DNA of 64,000 nucleotides from Flavobacterium sp. Its GTDB lineage: Bacteria > Bacteroidota > Bacteroidia > Flavobacteriales > Flavobacteriaceae. The stretch is from contig JAEUTY010000007.1 of assembly GCA_016787805.1 (NCBI GenBank), positions 1 to 64,000 of the forward strand, given 5' to 3'. Under the pieces are notes generated by a model. It was not told the DNA's origin. It made no database searches and saw nothing but the letters and a program-made list of their open reading frames with translations. How positions within the stretch are numbered: the first letter of the stretch is position 1; each line of letters opens with the position of its first letter. Positions 1 through 7,791 of this stretch are shown here, piece by piece. The position numbers and the translations under genes are program-made.

Positions 1-1
1 G

Positions 2-226
2 GATGGCGCAGAGTATGTAGAAGGAAACACAGTAAAGGCACAGAAGATGCAATACTTTTCACCGATAGTAGGAATCAACTACAACCGATTTATGTTGGCA
101 TACACGTACTCTTATTTGGGAGGCGATGTGAAGTTTGACAACGCAGGATTCCACAACATCACACTCGGAGTAAACTTGTTCTGCAAACCAGAGAAATACC
201 ACTGTAACTGTCCAGCAGTGAATTAA
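2..226 (+). CDS. PorP/SprF family type IX secretion membrane protein, C-terminal fragment
   Basis: The window opens inside this gene; 74 codons and the stop remain. The residues read as alternating beta-strands of an outer-membrane barrel, with the segment NYNRFMLAYTYSYLGGD followed by a final strand and a short Cys-containing tail (CKPEKYHCNC). This pattern matches the end of PorP/SprF proteins, which in Bacteroidota are linked to gliding motility and the type IX secretion system and usually follow large secreted adhesins. The upstream partner lies outside the window. A strong hairpin terminator follows 19 nt after the stop. The family call rests on a short C-terminal piece, so it is likely but not certain. 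Confidence 0.7.
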   Translation, partial: DGAEYVEGNTVKAQKMQYFSPIVGINYNRFMLAYTYSYLGGDVKFDNAGFHNITLGVNLFCKPEKYHCNCPAVN

Positions 227-244
227 TAAATAAGCAATTTAAAC

Positions 245-272
245 AAAAAGCCTCTAAACTTAGAGGCTTTTT
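245..272. terminator. Bidirectional intrinsic terminator
   Basis: Perfect 12-bp inverted repeat (arms 245-256 and 261-272, loop AACT) whose arms begin with an A-run and end with a T-run, so it can end transcription on both strands. It lies between the convergent PorP/SprF-like gene and the NTF2-like gene. Confidence 0.9.
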
Positions 273-274
273 GT

Positions 275-637
275 TTATCCGTGATACACACGTGATGCTA
301 TAATTTTGTTTTCCTTTATTTCTAAAACTTCGGCAACCAACATATCATTTTCACCTGTTACCATTCGAATGTATTCCATAAAAACACGATCGTGATTGGA
401 TGTTAACGAAGTTACTTTATAATGTAGTGATGGAATGTTGTCAAAAGCTTCTTGCCACCAATTTCGTAAGGCTTCTTTTCCTGTAACATAACCATTGGTT
501 TCAGGATGTTTGATTTTTAACTTTGGACTGAAATGCATGGCATCATCATCATACAATGATAATAATTTTTCTAAGTTATGCGAATTAAAAGCTTCAAACC
601 AAGCATGAGCGATGGATAAATTTTTCTCTGGACTCAT
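275..637 (-). CDS. NTF2-like / SnoaL-like small protein
   Basis: A 120-residue protein with the cone-fold signature of the NTF2-like superfamily: an N-terminal helix (HAWFEAFNSHNLEKLLSLYDDD) followed by a curved sheet and an Asp/His-containing pocket. Such proteins are small enzymes or ligand binders; the substrate cannot be read from sequence. The ATG at 637 is chosen. A TTG at 643, directly after the stop of rluB at 644, would add two residues. It is probably translated from the rluB transcript, 6 nt downstream. The terminator at 245-272 overlaps its 3' side. Confidence 0.75.
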   Translation of the reverse strand: MSPEKNLSIAHAWFEAFNSHNLEKLLSLYDDDAMHFSPKLKIKHPETNGYVTGKEALRNWWQEAFDNIPSLHYKVTSLTSNHDRVFMEYIRMVTGENDMLVAEVLEIKENKIIASRVYHG

Positions 638-643
638 ACTCAA

Positions 644-1507
644 CTATATGTTTTTTAGGTTGATAATTTCTTGTTCAGTTAAAAATCTCCAATTACCACG
701 CGGTAAGTTTTTTTTAGTTAATCCCGCAAAAGCGACACGATCTATTTTGAGCACATTATAGTTAAAACTTTCAAAAATAGCGCGAACTACTTTCACGTTG
801 GGAGTTCTTAATTTTAATCCAATTTCAGTTTTGGGTTGTTCTTCAATGTAACTGATTTCATCCACAAATAAACGATGATCATCAAGTGTTACTCCTCCAG
901 AAATTTTCTCTAAATCTTCAAATTTCAAATTTCGGTCCAGAGAAACTTGGTAAATCTTAAATGATTTTTGATTCGGTAAACTGAACTTACGAATCATATC
1001 GGTATCATTGGTAAACACTAATAAACCAGTTGTGTTTTTATCCATTCTGCCAATAGGTTGAATCTTGGCTCTTGTAGCACTTCGAACTAATTCTAGTACA
1101 TTTTTATGGTCAATTTCATCTTCAGAAGTAGTGAAGTTTTTTGGCTTGTTGAGTAAAATGTATTCTTTCTTTTCAGGAACTAAATTTTTTCCATCAAAAT
1201 TCACAACATCGCCAGGTTTTACTTTGTAACCCATCTCGGTGATGACTTCGCCATTGACTTTTACATTGCCCGATTGGATGTAAATATCGGCATCGCGACG
1301 GGAACAAACTCCAGAGTTGGAGATGTATTTATTCAAACGAATATCGTCTGACTTAATGGGTTTGGATACGTTTTGAGTCGGTTTTGTAGCCGATTTTGGT
1401 CGCGGTTTTTGCGAACGTTTGGGCATTGGAGGTTTTGCACTGGTTGTACTTTTCTTCTTGTCTCCGCTCGGTTTGCTGTTTCTTTTACTGCGATTTTCGT
1501 TGCTCAT
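644..1507 (-). CDS. rluB: 23S rRNA pseudouridine synthase, RluB/RsuA family
   Basis: A 287-residue protein with a basic, low-complexity N-terminal extension of about 55 residues (Lys/Ser/Pro-rich), an S4 RNA-binding domain (about 56-105, IRLNKYISNSGVCSRRDAD) and a pseudouridine synthase domain. The catalytic motif GRMDKNTTGLL contains the invariant Asp. RluB-type enzymes convert a uridine of 23S rRNA helix 80 to pseudouridine; RluF- or RsuA-type specificity cannot be excluded. The basic extension is common in Bacteroidota homologues. A promoter-like TATCTTTG lies 18 nt upstream of the start on the minus strand. Confidence 0.88.
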   Translation of the reverse strand: MSNENRSKRNSKPSGDKKKSTTSAKPPMPKRSQKPRPKSATKPTQNVSKPIKSDDIRLNKYISNSGVCSRRDADIYIQSGNVKVNGEVITEMGYKVKPGDVVNFDGKNLVPEKKEYILLNKPKNFTTSEDEIDHKNVLELVRSATRAKIQPIGRMDKNTTGLLVFTNDTDMIRKFSLPNQKSFKIYQVSLDRNLKFEDLEKISGGVTLDDHRLFVDEISYIEEQPKTEIGLKLRTPNVKVVRAIFESFNYNVLKIDRVAFAGLTKKNLPRGNWRFLTEQEIINLKNI

Positions 1508-1523
1508 TACTCAAAAATTTTGG

Positions 1524-1532
1524 CAAAGATAC
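1524..1532 (-). promoter_or_regulatory. Promoter -7 box for rluB
   Basis: On the minus strand the sequence reads TATCTTTGC, matching the Bacteroidota -7 consensus TAnnTTTG, 17 nt upstream of the rluB ATG. No clear TTTG -33 element is seen. Confidence 0.5.
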
Positions 1533-1598
1533 TGATTTTAATGGTAGGAATGGAAATCGATTTAAGGCTGAGTTTACTTTGAAAAATAATTTTAGCGC

Positions 1599-1740
1599 AA
1601 GACGTTGCTTTTCTAGCCCCGATGTAAGGGAAAAACCTTTTTGCCCTTAGACTGCGCTCAGGCTGGCAAAAAGTTTTGGAAAGGCAGCGGGAATATGGAT
1701 TACAAGAAAGCCCAAGCCATTCGCTCTAAAAAAAATTGCC
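1599..1740 (+). repeat. Modular hairpin-rich intergenic repeat, copy 1
   Basis: Block A (1599-1632) is identical over 34 nt to the reverse complement of 5312-5345. Block B (1677-1712, with GGAAAGGCAGCGGGAA and GGATTACAAGAAAGCCC) matches 5258-5294 with a few changes. Between the blocks lies a copy-specific stem-loop (TTTTTGCC and GGCAAAAA arms). The right end carries GCCATTCGC, shared inverted with the possible fourth copy near 55541. No protein is supported in it. Confidence 0.75.
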
Positions 1741-1754
1741 ATTGATTTTTGACA

Positions 1755-1784
1755 TTGACATTGCCATTGCATTTGCTATCTTTG
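1755..1784 (+). promoter_or_regulatory. Promoter for the flavin reductase gene
   Basis: TTGACA at 1755-1760 and TATCTTTG at 1777-1784 are separated by 16 nt, ending 15 nt before the ATG at 1800. This places the transcription start downstream of earlier in-frame start codons and supports the start at 1800. Confidence 0.6.
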
Positions 1785-1799
1785 TCGAAAAGAATTTGT

Positions 1800-2675
1800 A
1801 TGTTGACACTCGACCCAAAAGAACTGTCGCCGGTAAAATTACAAGCCTATTTGCAAAGTGCGATAGCGCCGCGACCAATTGCGTTTGCGAGCACAATGGA
1901 TGCTAATGGAAAACCAAATTTATCGCCGTTTAGTTTTTTTAATATTTTCAGTTCGAATCCGCCAATTTTGGTTTTTTCACCAGCACGAAGGGTTCGGAAT
2001 AACACCATAAAACACACTTTAATCAATTGTGAAGCGACTCGTGAAGTGGTAATCAATGTAGTGAATTACGATATTGTGCAACAAATGTCACTCTCGAGTA
2101 CCGAATATCCTGATGGTGTGAATGAGTTCGAAAAATCGGGTTTAACACCAGTTCCTTCTGAAAAAGTAAAACCGTATCGTGTAGCTGAGAGTCCAGTGCA
2201 ATTGGAATGCAAAGTCAACCAAATTATTCCACTCGGAACCGAAGGCGGCGCTGGCAATATGATTATTTGTGAAGTGGTGAAAATGCACATCAACGAAGCC
2301 GTTTTGGACGCAGAAGGACATATTGATCCAGTAAAGATTGATTTGGTGTCGCGTTTGGGTGGCAATTGGTATTCGCGTTCCAATCAAGGCCTTTTTGAAG
2401 TTGAAAAGCCCTTGGTGACTTTAGGAATTGGCGTTGATGCGATTCCGGATTTTGTAAAAGAAAGTACTGTTTTTAACGGTAATGATTTAGGTAAATTAGG
2501 AAATGTGGAAGCATTGCCTAACGAAGAAGAAATTAGTATATTTGTCAAACAGAATTTTGAAGTGAAAGGTGTTTTAAGTGCTGATGATGAACTCAAAAAA
2601 TACCAACTTGTCAAAGAATATTTAGATAAAAATGAGGTGCTAACCGCGTGGAAAGTACTATTAGCCAAAAAATAA
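1800..2675 (+). CDS. Flavin reductase family protein (flavoredoxin-like)
   Basis: A 291-residue FMN-binding split-barrel protein. The N-terminal half has the typical flavin reductase features: IAPRPIAFASTMDANGKPNLSPFSFFN, where the cofactor-contacting loop lies, and later GNMIICEVVKMHIN and the Gly-Gly-Asn-Trp-Tyr turn (LGGNWYSR). The C-terminal part of about 90 residues is a helical extension found in Bacteroidota homologues. Such proteins bind FMN and reduce flavin or carry electrons; the partner is unknown. The start at 1800 is preferred because a promoter ends just before it. The DUF3127 gene follows after 12 nt and is probably co-transcribed. Confidence 0.82.
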   Translation: MLTLDPKELSPVKLQAYLQSAIAPRPIAFASTMDANGKPNLSPFSFFNIFSSNPPILVFSPARRVRNNTIKHTLINCEATREVVINVVNYDIVQQMSLSSTEYPDGVNEFEKSGLTPVPSEKVKPYRVAESPVQLECKVNQIIPLGTEGGAGNMIICEVVKMHINEAVLDAEGHIDPVKIDLVSRLGGNWYSRSNQGLFEVEKPLVTLGIGVDAIPDFVKESTVFNGNDLGKLGNVEALPNEEEISIFVKQNFEVKGVLSADDELKKYQLVKEYLDKNEVLTAWKVLLAKK

Positions 2676-2687
2676 ATTCGTTAGATT

Positions 2688-3065
2688 ATGGAAGTTTCAG
2701 GAAAAGTAAAAGTGATTAATGCAGAGCAACAAGTGAGTGCTTCATTTAAAAAAAGAGAATTAGTAGTAACTACTGATGAGCAATATCCGCAACACATTAT
2801 GATTGAGTTTACGCAGGATAAATGTGATTTGTTGAACAATTATAACGTAGGTGAAGCAGTAAAAGTTTCGATCAATTTAAGAGGTAGAGAATGGGTGAAT
2901 CCGCAAGGCGAAACCAAATATTTCAACTCTATTCAAGGTTGGAGAATTGAAAAACTGCAAGCCGAAGCTCCAGCAGCGCAACAAATGCCTCCAATGCCAG
3001 CCGCAGAAGCGTTTGCTCCAGCAACTGATTTTAAAGAAGAAGAACACGACGATTTACCTTTTTAA
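2688..3065 (+). CDS. DUF3127 domain protein with SSB-like acidic tail
   Basis: A 125-residue protein. Residues 1-90 match the DUF3127 family, a small beta-rich domain (EVSGKVKVIN, then VKVSINLRGREWVNPQG). A Pro/Ala-rich linker (about 93-112) leads to an acidic tail ending EEEHDDLPF. That ending resembles the C-terminal peptide of single-stranded DNA-binding proteins (DDDIPF), which docks repair and replication partners. A nucleic-acid role is therefore plausible, but this is inference. It lies 12 nt downstream of the flavin reductase gene. Confidence 0.8.
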   Translation: MEVSGKVKVINAEQQVSASFKKRELVVTTDEQYPQHIMIEFTQDKCDLLNNYNVGEAVKVSINLRGREWVNPQGETKYFNSIQGWRIEKLQAEAPAAQQMPPMPAAEAFAPATDFKEEEHDDLPF

Positions 3066-3102
3066 TTGAAAATTAAAAAGCAAGTACCAAAATACAAATA
3101 GC

Positions 3103-3231
3103 AAATTCCAAATAAGTTCCAATTTTTAAAAAATTCAATGTTCAAAACGCAGTGTTTTGGATTTTAGAATTTAGATTTTTGGTTTTTTATTTGGGATTTT
3201 TTTGTTATTTGGGATTTGTTATTTGGAATTT
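3103..3231. repeat. AT-rich palindromic intergenic repeat, copy I
   Basis: Perfect 13-bp inverted arms at 3103-3115 and 3219-3231 (AAATTCCAAATAA and its complement) enclose AT-rich sequence with further partial repeats of ATTTGGGATTT. Related sequence occurs at 6299-6395. The right arm ends 6 nt before the aat start. Confidence 0.65.
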
Positions 3232-3237
3232 ACACCG

Positions 3238-3873
3238 ATGTATTTTTTAACCAAAGAACTTTATTTTCCTCCCGTTGAAGAAGCTTCTTACGAGGGCATT
3301 TTGGCCGTAGGAGGTGATTTGTCCATTGAGCGATTGTTGTTGGCGTATGACAATGGTATTTTTCCGTGGTACGATGCCGATGAACCCATTTTGTGGTGGG
3401 CACCACCCTATCGAATGGTGGTAAATCCGTACGAATATAAACCGGCTAAAAGTTTGCGGAATATTATTAACAGAAACCTATTTGAAGTTACCATTAATAA
3501 GGATTTTGAAGCCGTAATGCGTAATTGCCAAACGATAGATCGTAAAAACCAAGACGGCACTTGGATTTCCGATGACATCATCAAAGCGTACACCGAATTG
3601 CACCGTTTAGGAAAAGCCAAATCCTTTGAAGTATGGCAAAATGGCGAGTTGGTTGGCGGGTTGTACGGCACTGATTTAGGTCACATTTTCTGTGGAGAAA
3701 GTATGTTTGCCAAAGTACCTAATGCGAGTAAAGTAGCTTTTGTAAAATTGGTTGAATATTTAAGAGACAACAATTACAAACTTCTCGATTGCCAAGTGCA
3801 TAACGACCATTTAGAAAGTTTGGGCGCTTTTGAAATTCCGCGTGAGTTGTTTATGGAGATTCTTAAAAGTTAG
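3238..3873 (+). CDS. aat: Leucyl/phenylalanyl-tRNA--protein transferase
   Basis: A 211-residue Aat enzyme, which adds Leu or Phe from aminoacyl-tRNA to proteins with N-terminal Arg or Lys, feeding the ClpS/ClpAP N-end rule pathway. Family signatures: FPPVEEASYEGILAVGGDLS at the N-terminus, NGIFPWYDADEPILWWAPPYR, GGLYGTDLGHIFCGESMF, and CQVHNDHLESLGAFEIPRELF near the end. Length is normal for the short bacterial form. The start at 3238 (MYFLTKELYFPP) is chosen because the longer reading frame upstream is made of the palindromic repeat. Confidence 0.93.
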   Translation: MYFLTKELYFPPVEEASYEGILAVGGDLSIERLLLAYDNGIFPWYDADEPILWWAPPYRMVVNPYEYKPAKSLRNIINRNLFEVTINKDFEAVMRNCQTIDRKNQDGTWISDDIIKAYTELHRLGKAKSFEVWQNGELVGGLYGTDLGHIFCGESMFAKVPNASKVAFVKLVEYLRDNNYKLLDCQVHNDHLESLGAFEIPRELFMEILKS

Positions 3874-3885
3874 TCTCAGTTTTCT

Positions 3886-3980
3886 GTCTCAGTTTACAGT
3901 TTTATCCGCAGATAGATTTGAAATCCTACTCTTTAATGCTAAAAGATTTGTTACTGTGAACTGTGACTGCGACTGCGACT
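3886..3980. repeat. Imperfect inverted repeat between aat and tag
   Basis: Arms CAGTTTACAGT (3890-3900) and ACTGTGAACTG (3953-3963) pair with one G-T mismatch. Next to the right arm is a short tandem GACTGC repeat (about 3964-3981). It fills the gap between two convergent genes. There is no T-run, so it is not a classical terminator. Confidence 0.5.
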
Positions 3981-3985
3981 GCAAA

Positions 3986-4546
3986 CTAACCTCTTGTCCA
4001 ACAATCCACCACATGATCGTTCACCATTCCGGTCGCTTGCATGTGAGCATAAACTACTGTAGTTCCTACAAATTTAAATCCGCGTTTTTTTAAATCTTTG
4101 CTGATTGCATCCGAAAGTGGAGTAGAAGCAGGAACATCTCGCAACGTTTTGGGTTGGTTGTCGATGGGTTTTCCGTCGGTGAATTTCCAGATGTAATTGG
4201 AGAAACTTCCAAACTCTTTTTGCACTTCCATAAAAGCAATGGCATTCGAAACGGCCGCGCGAATTTTGAGTTGGTTGCGAATGATTCCAGCATTGAGAAG
4301 CAATTCTTGAATTTTACTTTCGCCAAACTTTGCTACTTTTTTATAATCGAAATTGGCAAAAGCGGTTCTAAAGTTGTTTCGTTTGGCCAAAATGGTATAC
4401 CAACTCAATCCTGCTTGAAACGTTTCTAAAATCAGGAATTCGAATAGTAATTGGTCATCATAAACGGGTTTTCCCCATTCGGTATCGTGATAATTGCGGT
4501 ACAAATCGTCTTTTTCGCACCAGCCACAACGGTGTTTAGTTTCCAT
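3986..4546 (-). CDS. tag: DNA-3-methyladenine glycosylase I
   Basis: A 186-residue TAG glycosylase that removes 3-methyladenine from alkylated DNA by base excision. The structural zinc site of the family is intact: Cys7, His20, His178 and Cys182, with the same spacing as in E. coli Tag (4, 17, 175, 179). The conserved base-pocket residues Glu41 and Trp49 lie in ETFQAGLSW. The first 11 nt overlap the end of the upstream transporter gene, so the two are translationally coupled on one transcript. Confidence 0.95.
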   Translation of the reverse strand: METKHRCGWCEKDDLYRNYHDTEWGKPVYDDQLLFEFLILETFQAGLSWYTILAKRNNFRTAFANFDYKKVAKFGESKIQELLLNAGIIRNQLKIRAAVSNAIAFMEVQKEFGSFSNYIWKFTDGKPIDNQPKTLRDVPASTPLSDAISKDLKKRGFKFVGTTVVYAHMQATGMVNDHVVDCWTRG

Positions 4547-5186
4547 CTTTAGCTATGTATTTTTCTATTAAATAATGACCTAAATAAATCAAGGGTGTCA
4601 TTAGAACTGCAATGATTAACTTTACAGTGTAACCAGTAAGTCCAGAAACAACGTAGGTTTTAAAATCCATAATTCCGGGTAAATAAAACGCAATTCCCAA
4701 TACGATAAAACTGTCAAAAAACTGAGAAATCACTGTAGAACCAGTGCTTCGCAGCCAAATCATTTTATTTCCAGTGCGTTTTTTTACAAAATGAAAAATG
4801 GTCACATCGATGAGCTGTGAGGCCAAAAAGGCAGTGATGCTTCCCACAATAATCAACTGACTTTGTCCAAAAACAGCACCGAATTGTTCTGTAGAAACCG
4901 AACTAATTCCTGTAGACGGGATTTTCATCGCAAAGAACAGTATGAAAAACGTATACGCAATCAATCCAGCCGTGATTAAAGAAAGTTTTCTAACGCCTTT
5001 TTCACCAAAATATTCGTTAATCAAATCGGTAGTGATGAACACAATTGGCCAAGGTAAAATACCAATACTCATCACGGCTGGCCCAACATCAATGAGTTTG
5101 CCGCCAATGAGTTCTGCAACTATCGCGTTGGTAATAAAAATTCCAGCTAAAATAACGTAAACGGTGTCTTTTTTCGATTGAAACAT
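4536..5186 (-). CDS. yhhQ: Queuosine precursor transporter, YhhQ/QPTR family
   Basis: A 216-residue membrane protein with about six predicted transmembrane helices. The family signature is visible in ITNAIVAELIGGKL, LPWPIVFITTDLINEYFGEKG and STVISQFFDSFIVLG. Members import queuosine precursors (preQ0/preQ1 or queuine) for tRNA wobble modification; which of these cannot be told. The ATG at 5186 is chosen: a GTG at 5204 would lie upstream of the likely transcription start set by the -7 box at 5206-5213. Confidence 0.88.
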   Translation of the reverse strand: MFQSKKDTVYVILAGIFITNAIVAELIGGKLIDVGPAVMSIGILPWPIVFITTDLINEYFGEKGVRKLSLITAGLIAYTFFILFFAMKIPSTGISSVSTEQFGAVFGQSQLIIVGSITAFLASQLIDVTIFHFVKKRTGNKMIWLRSTGSTVISQFFDSFIVLGIAFYLPGIMDFKTYVVSGLTGYTVKLIIAVLMTPLIYLGHYLIEKYIAKDGN

Positions 5187-5205
5187 TTGCAAATACCTAA
5201 TCACC

Positions 5206-5213
5206 CAAAGTTA
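5206..5213 (-). promoter_or_regulatory. Promoter -7 box for yhhQ-tag
   Basis: On the minus strand this reads TAACTTTG (TAnnTTTG), 19 nt before the ATG at 5186. It decides the start against the GTG at 5204. No -33 TTTG is visible. Confidence 0.5.
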
Positions 5214-5217
5214 GTGT

Positions 5218-5345
5218 TTTATTTTTAGAAGCGATCTCGTTTTCAAAAAAAACGAGAGGGCATTTTTTGTAATCGTCTTTCCCGCTGCTTTTCCATCCCG
5301 ATAAATCGGGATTCCCTTACATCGGGGCTAGAAAAGCAACGTCTT
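5218..5345 (-). repeat. Modular hairpin-rich intergenic repeat, copy 2
   Basis: The most complete copy. Positions 5218-5267 are a perfect 50-nt inverted match to 8465-8514. That block itself folds as a hairpin with TCTCGTTTT and AAAACGAGA arms. Positions 5312-5345 are a perfect 34-nt inverted match to 1599-1632. In the middle is a copy-specific stem-loop ATCCCGATAAATCGGGAT. No gene is supported inside it. Confidence 0.85.
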
Positions 5346-5365
5346 TTGTAAAAATCAGTAGCCAT

Positions 5366-5400
5366 AAAAAAACCTCGTTCCAATCGAAACGAGGTTTTGT
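5366..5400 (-). terminator. Intrinsic terminator of the rplM-tsf operon
   Basis: Perfect 11-bp stem (5369-5379 with 5388-5398, 8-nt loop) followed on the minus strand by a T-run. It lies 35 nt past the tsf stop. Confidence 0.9.
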
Positions 5401-5435
5401 TTTCTGAATTCTAATTTCTGAATTCTTACTTTATG

Positions 5436-6260
5436 TTATCCCAAAGCTACTCTTCTGAAGCCAGTTACTGTCAAACCAGCATCAACTGTTTTGATGTAGC
5501 CAGAAACACTCATTGAGCTATCTTTAATGTAATCTTGGTTTACTAAAGTGTTGTCTTTGAAGAAACGGTTTAATTTTCCTTTAGCAATATTGTCTAACAT
5601 GGCTTCTGGTTTTCCTTCTTGACGTAATTGATCTTTAGCGATTTCAATTTCTTTAGCGATAGTGTCAGCGTCAACACCATTTTCGTCTAAAGCGATTGGC
5701 GACATTGCAGCTGCTTGCATTGCTACGTTTCTTGAAGCTTCTTCAGCGCCAGCAACGTTAGCAGACAAAGCTACCAATGTAGCAATTTTGTTACCTGCGT
5801 GAATGTATGAACCTACGAAAGCACCAGATAATCTCTCAAAAGAACCAATTTCAATTTTTTCTCCGATTACACCTGTTTGCTCGATTAATTTTTCAGCCAC
5901 TGAAATTCCATTGAAATCTGAAGCTAATAATTCTTCTTTTGTAGCATAGTTTAATGCTTGGTTTGCTAAGTCAGTAGCCAATTTTACGAAACCTTCGTTT
6001 TTACCAACGAAATCGGTTTCACAGTTCAATGTAATTACTACACCTTCTGTTTTGTCAGCACTAACAACAGCGATAGCAGCACCTTCTGTAGATTCTCTAT
6101 CTGATCTGTTAGCAGCTACTTTTTGACCTTTTTTTCTAAGGTTTTCAATTGCTAAATCAAAATCACCATCTGATTCTACTAATGCTTTTTTGCAGTCCAT
6201 CATTCCTGCACCGGTGATGGTTCTTAATTTATTTACGTCTGCAGCAGTAATTGTTGCCAT
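5436..6260 (-). CDS. tsf: Translation elongation factor Ts
   Basis: A 274-residue EF-Ts, the guanine-nucleotide exchange factor of EF-Tu. The N-terminal UBA-like domain (about 1-55) carries the signature KLRTITGAGMMDCKKALVES. The core includes TLNCETDFVGKNEGF, the region that contacts EF-Tu. Length is normal for Bacteroidota. It is the last gene of the cluster rplM-rpsI-rpsB-tsf and follows rpsB after 144 nt of AT-rich palindromic sequence; a terminator follows it. Confidence 0.97.
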   Translation of the reverse strand: MATITAADVNKLRTITGAGMMDCKKALVESDGDFDLAIENLRKKGQKVAANRSDRESTEGAAIAVVSADKTEGVVITLNCETDFVGKNEGFVKLATDLANQALNYATKEELLASDFNGISVAEKLIEQTGVIGEKIEIGSFERLSGAFVGSYIHAGNKIATLVALSANVAGAEEASRNVAMQAAAMSPIALDENGVDADTIAKEIEIAKDQLRQEGKPEAMLDNIAKGKLNRFFKDNTLVNQDYIKDSSMSVSGYIKTVDAGLTVTGFRRVALG

Positions 6261-6298
6261 TTTATTTTCCTTTTTAAAGTTTAAAATTGTTGTAAAAA

Positions 6299-6395
6299 AA
6301 GAAATTCCAATTTACAAATCCCAAATTCCAATTTTAATTAATCATCAAATTTTTGATAATTATTTGGAATTTGGAATTTATATTTTGGAATATCC
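6299..6395. repeat. AT-rich palindromic intergenic repeat, copy II
   Basis: Arms CCAAATTCCAA (6321-6331) and TTGGAATTTGG (6364-6374) are perfectly inverted, with additional flanking and inner pairing. It resembles the repeat before aat and fills the gap between rpsB and tsf, where it could fold in the mRNA. Confidence 0.6.
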
Positions 6396-6404
6396 TATGC
6401 TTTT

Positions 6405-7217
6405 TTATTCTTCAGTTTCAGTTTCAGTAGCTTCTACTTCAGGAGCAGCAGTTTCAGCAACTGGAGCTTCTACAGTTTCTACTACATCTTCTACGTCAAC
6501 TTCAGGAGCGTCGTCTTCTTTGTCAGAAGTTCGGTTCGCTAATCCGTCTTTTACCGCGTCGGTAACTAAAGATAAAATTTTCTCAATTGATTTTGAAGCA
6601 TCATCATTGGCTGGGATAACGTAATCTACTTCACGTGGATCAGAGTTAGTATCAACCATTGCGAAAACTGGAATGTTTAATTTTTGTGCTTCTTTTACTG
6701 CGATGTGTTCAGCTTTAATATCTACTACAAATAAAGCAGCAGGTATTCTAGACATATCAGCGATAGAACCTAAGTTCTTCTCTAATTTTGCACGAAGACG
6801 ATCAACTTGTAATCTTTCTTTTTTAGAAAGTGTCATGAATGTTCCGTCTTTTTTCATTCTATCAATAGAAGCCATTTTTTTAACCGCTTTTCTGATAGTA
6901 ACGAAATTGGTTAACATACCACCTGGCCATCTTTCAGTGATGAATGGCATGTTGCATGCCGCAGCTTTTTCGGCTACGATGTCTTTTGCTTGTTTTTTGG
7001 TAGCTACGAAAAGTATTTTTCTACCAGAAGCAGCGATTTTTTTCAAAGCTTCGTTAGCTTCTTCAATTTTTGCTGCTGTTTTATACAGGTTAATGATATG
7101 AATACCATTACGCTCCATATAAATGTAAGGAGCCATGTTTGGATCCCATTTGCGAGTCATGTGTCCGAAATGAACACCAGCTTCTAATAACTCTTTAACT
7201 TCAATTTTGTTTGCCAT
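6405..7217 (-). CDS. rpsB: 30S ribosomal protein S2
   Basis: A 270-residue S2 of the small ribosomal subunit. The N-terminus (ELLEAGVHFGHMTRKWDPNMAPYIY) and the core (RWPGGMLTNFVTIRKAV, DTNSDPREVDYVIPANDDA) are textbook. Residues after about 232 form an acidic Glu/Val/Ala-rich tail seen in Bacteroidota S2. It follows rpsI after a 187-nt leader that could hold a control element; I do not recognise one. Confidence 0.98.
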   Translation of the reverse strand: MANKIEVKELLEAGVHFGHMTRKWDPNMAPYIYMERNGIHIINLYKTAAKIEEANEALKKIAASGRKILFVATKKQAKDIVAEKAAACNMPFITERWPGGMLTNFVTIRKAVKKMASIDRMKKDGTFMTLSKKERLQVDRLRAKLEKNLGSIADMSRIPAALFVVDIKAEHIAVKEAQKLNIPVFAMVDTNSDPREVDYVIPANDDASKSIEKILSLVTDAVKDGLANRTSDKEDDAPEVDVEDVVETVEAPVAETAAPEVEATETETEE

Positions 7218-7404
7218 TGTGTAATAGTTTACGTTCCGTGATTAGCAATGTTCCGTTGGGCTTTGAGCGATAAGCTTTAGGCTTTAGGCTTCATTTAGAT
7301 GCTAAACTAATTCCCTTTTCACAAGGAATATCGGCAACTTTGTTTTAAATTCTATTTTAATTGTAAAAATGGTTTGAAAAAAATATTCTGAAATGTATCG
7401 AATA

Positions 7405-7791
7405 TTAACGTTTAGAGAATTGGAATCTCTTACGTGCTTTTTTCTGACCGAATTTCTTACGTTCTACCATTCTTGGATCTCTTGTTAGTAATCCTTCTGG
7501 TTTAAGGATAGCTCTGTTTTCAGCTTCCACTTCACACATTGCTCTAGCAATAGCCATTCTTACAGCTTCTGCTTGACCTGTTGTACCACCACCATATACA
7601 TTTACTTTTACGTCAAAGTTCGATGCATTTTCTGTCATAGACAAAGGTTGCATTACTTTGTACTGTAAAGTTGCAGTTGGAAAGTAGTTGTTAAATTCTC
7701 TTTTGTTTACAGTGATTTTTCCTGTACCTTCAGTAACGTACACACGTGCAACTGCACATTTTCTTCTACCGATTTTGTGAATAACTCCCAT
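7405..7791 (-). CDS. rpsI: 30S ribosomal protein S9
   Basis: A 128-residue S9 of the small ribosomal subunit, with the motif IGRRKCAVARVYV at the start and the basic C-terminus RKKFGQKKARKRFQFSKR whose last Arg reaches the P-site tRNA. Its ATG overlaps the rplM stop by one nt (TAATG), so the two are coupled. Confidence 0.98.
   Translation of the reverse strand: MGVIHKIGRRKCAVARVYVTEGTGKITVNKREFNNYFPTATLQYKVMQPLSMTENASNFDVKVNVYGGGTTGQAEAVRMAIARAMCEVEAENRAILKPEGLLTRDPRMVERKKFGQKKARKRFQFSKR

Noticed and set aside
1373..1650. Two plus-strand frames of 69 and 84 codons opposite rluB
   Set aside because: They mirror the rluB coding strand and repeat copy 1 and have no domain-like features.
3202..3237. 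12-residue extension of Aat
   Set aside because: It is encoded by the AT-rich palindrome arm; the family start motif begins at 3238.
7218..7404. Ribosomal-protein leader RNA before rpsB
   Set aside because: The gap has a repeated CTTTAGG and weak pairings, but no convincing structure that I could support as a known leader.
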